NCBI RefSeq assembly: GCF_020171745.1
Contig: NZ_JAIVAH010000018.1
Span: forward strand, 310,001 to 374,000
Origin: Prescottella equi
Lineage (GTDB): Bacteria > Actinomycetota > Actinomycetes > Mycobacteriales > Mycobacteriaceae
Length of the DNA stretch: 64,000 nt
Direction: 5' to 3'
Shown here: in pieces, positions 59,599 to 64,000 of the stretch
Layout of the letters: each line of letters begins with the position of its first letter
Numbering within the stretch: position 1 is the first letter of the stretch
Notes under the pieces: generated by a model
Databases searched by the model: none
The model's input: the letters and a program-made list of their open reading frames with translations, nothing else
Told to the model about the DNA's origin: nothing
Program-made: the position numbers and the translations under genes

Positions 59599-59887
59599 CG
59601 TTCCTCCGCCCTCCCCCCTGGGTATCGGTGGACACCCACGGTACGGACGGATCCGAGCCGTCGCCGGACATCGGCCGACAGGTGGCCCACATCACTATGA
59701 TCCCCCGGAATACCCCGACGGAGGACGGCGTTGACCTGTTCGGATCGGTGCGCTCCGTGTCCCCCGGGCTCAATTTATTTGCCTTCGCGGAGTTCCGTTC
59801 GGCTGGAGCCGCGTTGCGCCTTTCGCCGTGAGGCGACCGAGCGCACCGGTCCGCTCTACTTCTCTCCCTCGTCTGCGGAGGTTGACC

Positions 59888-60229
59888 ATGTCCGCTCCGG
59901 ATCACGGCGCCCGGATCGCCGCCGAACGTGCCGACGTGGAACGCCGCATCGCCTCCCTGACCGCGCGGTTTGCCGCGATCGTCGAGGGCTCCGAGTTCAC
60001 CACCGATGACGACGAGCACGACCCCGAGGGCTCGACCATCGCCTTCGAACGCGCCCAGGTCGCCGCGCTACTCTCCGACGCCCGCCACGACCTCGACGAA
60101 CTCGACGCGGCGGCGCAACGGCTCGAGAACGGCACGTACGGCGTCTGCGCCCGCTGCGGCAAGCCGATCAGCGAGGCCCGGCTCGACGCCCTGCCCGCAG
60201 CCCGCACGTGCATCGCGTGCGCCGGCTAG
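59888..60229 (+). CDS. DksA/TraR-type zinc-finger protein
   Basis: A 113-residue protein with a helical coiled segment (ARIAAERADVERRIASLTAR and AALLSDARHDLDELDAAAQR) and a C-terminal four-cysteine finger CARCGKP...TCIAC. This matches the DksA/TraR group that contacts the RNA polymerase secondary channel; the acidic tip residues are not obvious, so it may be a short TraR-like variant. ATG 59888 has GGAGG upstream. In the 289-base gap before it only promoter-like sequence and a doubtful short frame from 59698 are seen. Confidence 0.85.
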   Translation: MSAPDHGARIAAERADVERRIASLTARFAAIVEGSEFTTDDDEHDPEGSTIAFERAQVAALLSDARHDLDELDAAAQRLENGTYGVCARCGKPISEARLDALPAARTCIACAG

Positions 60230-60245
60230 CGCTGCGCGGATGCCG

Positions 60246-60277
60246 CGCCCCTGAGCTGTTCATCCAGCTCCGGGGCG
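60246..60277 (+). terminator. terminator of the DksA/TraR gene
   Basis: CGCCCCTGAGCTG and CAGCTCCGGGGCG pair with one mismatch around a 6-base loop and are followed by TTT, 16 bases after the stop codon. Confidence 0.75.
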
Positions 60278-60284
60278 TTTCGGC

Positions 60285-60641
60285 CTAGGGAGTGTTCAGG
60301 TACGTTTCGATGGCCTGCTGGGCCTTCGGGTTGCCGTTGCCGATGCCGATGAGGCCTCCGATGACGGCACCGGTCGGGCCGCCGATGATGCAGCCGGCGA
60401 GGCTGCCCGGGAACATCGATATGCAGCCGATGCCGAGGCCTATGGCGGAGCCCGTCGCGGCCCCCTCGGCGCCGCCCTGCTCCCAGCCGAGGCCCAACTC
60501 GTTCAACATGTTGTCGAATGCCTGCTGTTTGGTCAGTGGCTGCTCGGTGGTCGGCGGCGGGTCCGCGTGCGCGGTCCCGGCTCCGACGAATACCGCTCCG
60601 GCGACCACCGCCGATGCTGCCACCTTCTTGATCAGGTTCAT
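60285..60641 (-). CDS. small secreted glycine-rich protein
   Basis: A 118-residue exported protein. Its signal peptide is MNLIKKVAASAVVAGAVFVG, cleaved near AHADPPP. The mature chain has a polar helix (LTKQQAFDNMLNELGLGWEQ) and a glycine-zipper-like segment (GAATGSAIGLGIGCISMFPG, then IIGGPTGAVIGGLIGIGNG) that could insert into a membrane. Similar small secreted proteins are abundant in rhodococci. ATG 60641 has GGTGGAG upstream; the GTG 12 bases before is the alternative. Function unknown. Confidence 0.75.
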   Translation of the reverse strand: MNLIKKVAASAVVAGAVFVGAGTAHADPPPTTEQPLTKQQAFDNMLNELGLGWEQGGAEGAATGSAIGLGIGCISMFPGSLAGCIIGGPTGAVIGGLIGIGNGNPKAQQAIETYLNTP

Positions 60642-60793
60642 CGCGATCTCCACCTTGCGGTCGAAGGACGAGTCCGGCCGACTGTAGTCCCGCCATCTCC
60701 CGCCGTCCGGCTAATGGTCCGCACTGTTACCCGGCTGCTGCCATGAGGTGCTACCGGGCTCCGTTGCACTTCGGCACCAGCTCACAGACGACG

Positions 60794-60835
60794 AAAAAGG
60801 CCCTGACCTGGCGATTGAAACCAGATCAGAGCCTT
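60794..60835 (-). terminator. terminator of tRNA-Ser(TGA)
   Basis: The minus-strand RNA forms a 15-bp stem (AAGGCTCTGATCTGG with CCAGGTCAGGGCCTT) including two U:G wobbles, which would be mismatches in the plus-strand RNA, then a TTTTT run. The wobbles show the direction. Confidence 0.85.
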
Positions 60836-60845
60836 CTTCCATCGG

Positions 60846-60932
60846 CGGAAGCGGAGGGATTTGAACCCCCGGTGGGTTTAACGCCACGCTCGCTTTCAAG
60901 GCGAGTGCATTCGGCCGCTCTGCCACGCTTCC
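60846..60932 (-). tRNA. tRNA-Ser(TGA)
   Basis: An 87-base class II tRNA on the minus strand: acceptor GGAAGCG with CGCTTCC, anticodon loop CTTGAAA with anticodon TGA, long variable arm and T-loop GGTTCAAATCC. CCA is not encoded in full. Confidence 0.95.
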
Positions 60933-60974
60933 GTGGGGGATCCTAACCGCACGGACTCCGGCGCGTGAAACCGC

Positions 60975-61469
60975 TCAGCCGACGGCGCGGTCGCCGATCG
61001 CGTTGTCGACCTTGTCGAAGACCTCGGCGAGCGCCCGCATCTCCTGCTTGTCGAGCAGGTTGATCAGGTAGTGGCGGACCCCGGCGAGATGCGTGGGGGC
61101 GGCCTCGGAGAGGCGGCGCCGGCCCTCGTCGGTGATGACCGCGAGCACGCCGCGACCGTCCTCGACGCACTGGCTGCGCTCGACCATGCCCTCGGTTTCC
61201 ATGCGCCGGATCTGGTGGGTGAGCCGACTGCGCGACGACAGCACACCGTCGGCGAGGTCACTCATGCGCAGCGATCCGTCCGGAGACTCCGACAGCATCA
61301 CGAGGATCCGGTACTCGGCGAGGGACATGTCGTGCGCGGACTGTAATTCGCGGTTCAGCACGCCCATCAGTCGCTGACTGCCGTCGATGAAACCGCGCCA
61401 CGCGCGCATTTCGTCGGCACCGAGCCACGCCACCCCGGCACCCGTGGTTACTCGAGCATCTGCTGTCAC
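60975..61469 (-). CDS. MarR family transcriptional regulator
   Basis: A 164-residue MarR-type winged-helix regulator: GVLNRELQSAHDMSLAEYRI, then LADGVLSSRSRLTHQIRRME (recognition helix) and the wing VEDGRGVLAVITDEGRRRL, framed by dimerisation helices. Such proteins answer phenolic or oxidative signals. Just upstream of its start, TAGTAGTGCTA near 61476 is a short imperfect palindrome and could be its own operator. The 329-base gap to the quinone oxidoreductase gene shows no convincing gene. Confidence 0.88.
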   Translation of the reverse strand: MTADARVTTGAGVAWLGADEMRAWRGFIDGSQRLMGVLNRELQSAHDMSLAEYRILVMLSESPDGSLRMSDLADGVLSSRSRLTHQIRRMETEGMVERSQCVEDGRGVLAVITDEGRRRLSEAAPTHLAGVRHYLINLLDKQEMRALAEVFDKVDNAIGDRAVG

Positions 61470-61798
61470 GAATGCATAGTAGTGCTACCGGTCGTTCGAC
61501 AGTGTGCAGCACGCTCGCGCGAGTTTCGTGAGCCTCGTCAAACCGGTCGACCCCATTTGCCGGATCCACGGCCACCAACGACATTCGAGGGAACTCGCCT
61601 CCATCCCGTTCGCGGACAACACCTTTCGGACGAAAAGTGGAGACCGGTCCGGTCCGGATTCTTCGAGTGCCAGTACCGCGAGTTCCCTTGGCCGCCAAGC
61701 ACTGTCCACGAGCGGCCGCACACCCCCGTCTACGAAGCGTGCCGGTACGGGGAACGCTCGCGCGGTGCCGACCGCACGACCGGACTAGCGTCGGGGCT

Positions 61799-62794
61799 AT
61801 GTACGCGATCACAGTTACCGAACCCGGCGGACCCGAAGTGATGACCTGGTCCGAGGTTCCCGATCCGACGCCCGGCCGCGGCGAGGTCCTCCTCGACGTG
61901 GCCGCCACCGCCGTCAACCGTGCCGATCTGCTGCAACGGCAGGGTTTCTACCCGCCGCCGCCCGGCGCGAGCGACATCATCGGCCTCGAGTGTTCGGGGG
62001 TGATCGCCGAGATCGGCCCCGACGTGCACGGCTGGAAGGTGGGCGACCGCGTCGCGGCACTGCTCGCCGGCGGTGGCTACGCCGAGAAGGTCGCGGTCCC
62101 CGCCACCCAACTGCTGCCGGTGCCGGAGGGCCTGGACCTGCGGGCCGCGGCGTCGCTGCCGGAGGTGGCATGCACCGTGTGGTCGAACCTGGTGATGGAG
62201 TGCGGTCTGCACGCCGGCCAGGTGCTGCTGGTCCACGGCGGCGGCGGGGGCATCGGCACCCACGCCATCCAGGTCGGCAAGGCCCTCGGCGCCCGCGTCG
62301 CGGTCACCGCCGGGTCCGCGGACAAGCTCGAACGCTGCGCCGAACTGGGCGCCGAGATCCTGATCAACTACCGCGACGCCGACTTCGTCGAGGTGCTGCG
62401 CGAGGCCACCCGCGGGCACGGCGCCGACATCATCCTCGACAACATGGGCGCGTCGTACCTGGATCGCAACATCGACGCGCTCGCGCCCGACGGCCAGTTG
62501 GTGATCATCGGCATGCAGGGCGGCCGCAAGGGCGAGCTGGACATCGGCAAGCTGCTCGGCAAGCGCGCCCGGGTGCTCGCGACCGGGCTGCGGGGACGGC
62601 CCGAGACCGGGCCGTCGAGCAAGGCCGCGGTGATCGCGGCGGTGCGCGACAAGCTGTGGCCGCTGGTCGGCGACGGCATCGTCGTACCCGTCGTGTCGGC
62701 GGAACTGCCGATCACGGAGGCGCCGACCGCACACGAGATGCTCGACTCCCCCGACACCGTCGGAAAGGTGGTCCTCACCGTCGGCGAGGACTGA
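61799..62794 (+). CDS. zinc-independent NAD(P)H:quinone oxidoreductase, MDR family
   Basis: A 331-residue medium-chain reductase. The N-terminal GroES-like half holds QRQGFYPPPPGASDIIGLEC and GPDVHGWKVGDRVAALLAGG; the coenzyme motif LLVHGGGGGIGTHAIQVGKA lies near residue 150. No zinc-binding cysteines are present. It corresponds to Rv3777 of M. tuberculosis, and the following gene corresponds to Rv3778c, in the same convergent order. ATG 61799 is the first start with the conserved MYAITVTEPGGPEVM. The frame is open upstream but lacks support. Confidence 0.9.
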   Translation: MYAITVTEPGGPEVMTWSEVPDPTPGRGEVLLDVAATAVNRADLLQRQGFYPPPPGASDIIGLECSGVIAEIGPDVHGWKVGDRVAALLAGGGYAEKVAVPATQLLPVPEGLDLRAAASLPEVACTVWSNLVMECGLHAGQVLLVHGGGGGIGTHAIQVGKALGARVAVTAGSADKLERCAELGAEILINYRDADFVEVLREATRGHGADIILDNMGASYLDRNIDALAPDGQLVIIGMQGGRKGELDIGKLLGKRARVLATGLRGRPETGPSSKAAVIAAVRDKLWPLVGDGIVVPVVSAELPITEAPTAHEMLDSPDTVGKVVLTVGED

Positions 62795-62803
62795 CGGGCC
62801 GGC

Positions 62804-64000
62804 TCAGCCCAGCGTCGACAGGTGCTTGACGAGCTGGTTGATCTCGTAGCGGGTGGTGTACGGCGCGAGGCCCACGGTGATCGCGCCGCCCTCGTCGTTG
62901 ACCCCCAGCGCGTCGAGCAGTCGGCCGCCGCTCTGGGGGCCGCTGACGGTCGCGATCCGGTTGTCGGCGAGATGCGCCGCCACCTTGTCGGCGGGCACAC
63001 CGGCGACGGTGAAGCTCAGCGTCGGCACCCGGAGCGGCGACCGGCCGATCACCGTCACCTGCGGCAGCGCGTCGAGCGAGCGCAGCAGGTAATCGAACAG
63101 TTGGTCGTGGTAGGCCTGCAGCGAGCTGATCGACGTCTCGAGGCGCTGCCGGCGGCTGCCGGTCGCGGTCTCCTCGAGCCCGGCGAGGAAGTCGATCGAC
63201 GTGGTCAGCCCGGCCAGCAACGCGAACTGGTGACCACCGACCTCCATCCGCTCGGCGCCACGGGCGTACGGGTTGAGCGAGACGGCCGGGATGCGGTCGA
63301 GCAGCGTCGGATCGCGGAACACCAGCGCACCCACCTGCGGGCCACCCCACGACGGAGCACTGACCGCGATGACGTCGGCGCCCAGTTCGTTGATGTCGAG
63401 GTGCGCGTACGGTGCGGCGCCGACGGCGTCGACCACCAGCAGGCCACCCACCTCGTGGATCCGGTCGGCCGCGACGCGGACCGCGGGTGCCGATCCGACG
63501 ATCGGCGACGCCGCGGTGAGCGCCATCAGCCGCGTCGTCGGCTGCACCAGTTCGGCGAACTGCCAGCTCGGCAGCTCACACGTCTCGATCTCCACCTCGG
63601 CCCAGCGGACCTGCGCGCCGTAGCGGCTCGCGATGCGCAGCCACGGGGCGACGTTGGCCTCCTCGTCGAGCCGGGACAGCACCAGCCCGGTGCCCAGCCC
63701 CAGTCGTGAACTGAGCGACTCCGCGAGCCACGCCAGCAGCACCGCCCGGTCGGCCCCGAGCACCACACCCGCGGGATCACCGCCGACCAGATCGGCGACG
63801 GCCTCACGCGCGGCCGCGACGATCGCCGCGCTGCGCCGCGACGACACGTGTCGCCCGCCGGCCGACGACGCCGAGGCGCGGAAGGCCGTCGACACGGTGC
63901 GGGACACCGCGTCGGGAATCTGCATACCGGCTTGCGGATCGAGGTGGACCCATCCGTCGCCCAGCGACGGGATCAGTCCCCGTACCCGGGCAACGTCGAA
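62804..64000 (-). CDS. class V aminotransferase-fold protein lacking the PLP lysine, N-terminus cut by window edge
   Basis: The frame stays open to the window edge and the first visible residues (FDVARVRGLIPSLGDGWVHL) belong to the protein, so its start lies beyond 64000; 398 codons are visible. The fold is cysteine desulfurase-like: SRLDEEANVAPWLRIASRYG, TRLMALTAASPIVGSAPAV, LLVVDAVGAAPYAHLD and the end GGAITVGLAPYTTRYEI. At the place of the PLP-binding SxHKxxGP motif it reads SAPSWGGPQVGAL, without a lysine, as I recall also for the Rv3778c family. So a standard PLP-Schiff-base mechanism is doubtful. It is convergent with the quinone oxidoreductase gene. Confidence 0.82.
   Translation of the reverse strand, partial: FDVARVRGLIPSLGDGWVHLDPQAGMQIPDAVSRTVSTAFRASASSAGGRHVSSRRSAAIVAAAREAVADLVGGDPAGVVLGADRAVLLAWLAESLSSRLGLGTGLVLSRLDEEANVAPWLRIASRYGAQVRWAEVEIETCELPSWQFAELVQPTTRLMALTAASPIVGSAPAVRVAADRIHEVGGLLVVDAVGAAPYAHLDINELGADVIAVSAPSWGGPQVGALVFRDPTLLDRIPAVSLNPYARGAERMEVGGHQFALLAGLTTSIDFLAGLEETATGSRRQRLETSISSLQAYHDQLFDYLLRSLDALPQVTVIGRSPLRVPTLSFTVAGVPADKVAAHLADNRIATVSGPQSGGRLLDALGVNDEGGAITVGLAPYTTRYEINQLVKHLSTLG

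Noticed and set aside
59698-59831. 44-codon frame containing DLFGS and LNLFAFAEF, similar in flavour to the small peptides
   Set aside because: It has no proper ribosome-binding site, contains many arginines and has no terminator; similarity is probably chance.
61485-61721. 78-codon minus-strand frame in the MarR/quinone oxidoreductase gap
   Set aside because: Mixed composition, no family resemblance, no ribosome-binding site.
1-64000. Mobile elements, CRISPR array, prophage, origin of replication
   Set aside because: No transposase, integrase, direct-repeat array, attachment-site duplication next to the tRNA genes, or DnaA-box cluster was seen.

Overview
The window is high-GC actinobacterial DNA, most likely from Rhodococcus or a close relative in the Nocardiaceae. 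Evidence for a mycolic-acid-bearing host: an antigen-85-type mycolyltransferase, two mycofactocin-coupled SDR dehydrogenases, a KshA-type steroid oxygenase, a FadD17-type acyl-CoA ligase and an MmpL-like exporter. The order tRNA-Ser, tadA and partner, tyrA ... pat/hisC2 ... quinone oxidoreductase, PLP-like protein recalls the Rv3752c-Rv3778c stretch of Mycobacterium tuberculosis. Most of the window is therefore conserved chromosomal backbone with accessory inserts. I see no insertion sequence, phage, integrase or CRISPR array.

Layout. 0-6 kb: a truncated unknown gene, a HAD phosphatase, a DinB/DUF664 protein and a minus-strand oxidative operon (mycofactocin SDR, flavin monooxygenase, GlcG/HbpS-like protein), then a 38-residue peptide gene. 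6-14.6 kb: tRNA-Ser(CGA), CsbD, TadA with its partner, TyrA, an amidase, a four-unit palindromic repeat, a glycolipid-binding-type protein, a membrane protein and a divergent Clp/Hsp100 ATPase. 14.7-22.4 kb: lipid catabolism (FadD17, enoyl-CoA hydratase, IclR), then a visibly less GC-rich stretch with a tandem AsnC regulator, an orphan peptide-binding lipoprotein and gene debris. 22.5-25 kb: a cytosine methyltransferase with a Vsr nicking endonuclease, and an epimerase. 25-29 kb: a CPBP protease/two-component operon, aldose epimerase and an SRPBCC protein. 29-32 kb: four overlapping genes (two methyltransferases, a mycobacterial-type methylenetetrahydrofolate reductase, a hotdog thioesterase). 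32-40 kb: SDR, IclR, a 2-hydroxyacid dehydrogenase, a pair of CNNM/CorC transporters behind a possible leader peptide, a second small peptide gene and a Tat-exported PhoX-type protein. 40-44 kb: a heme uptake and degradation operon behind two DtxR/IdeR-like boxes, then two tRNAs. 44-52.4 kb: a DLH-like protein, Pat, a secreted 5'-nucleotidase, an MMPL exporter and a second two-component system. 52.5-59.6 kb: a third small peptide gene, a KshA/SDR/IclR/hydrolase operon, a SARP-type regulator and the mycolyltransferase. 59.9-64 kb: DksA/TraR protein, a secreted glycine-rich protein, tRNA-Ser(TGA), MarR, a quinone oxidoreductase and a truncated PLP-fold protein.

Three themes connect the genes. 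(1) Lipid and steroid catabolism: three IclR regulators of similar architecture, each next to dehydrogenases, CoA enzymes or oxygenases. (2) Cell-envelope biology: a mycolyltransferase, an MMPL exporter and three isolated 30-41 residue hydrophobic peptides, each with its own ribosome-binding site and a hairpin just downstream. (3) Metal and heme homeostasis: an iron-box-controlled heme operon and a CorC pair preceded by an Arg/Pro-rich leader. The most promising undescribed items are the peptide genes, the CorC leader and the four-unit palindrome at 10.03 kb.
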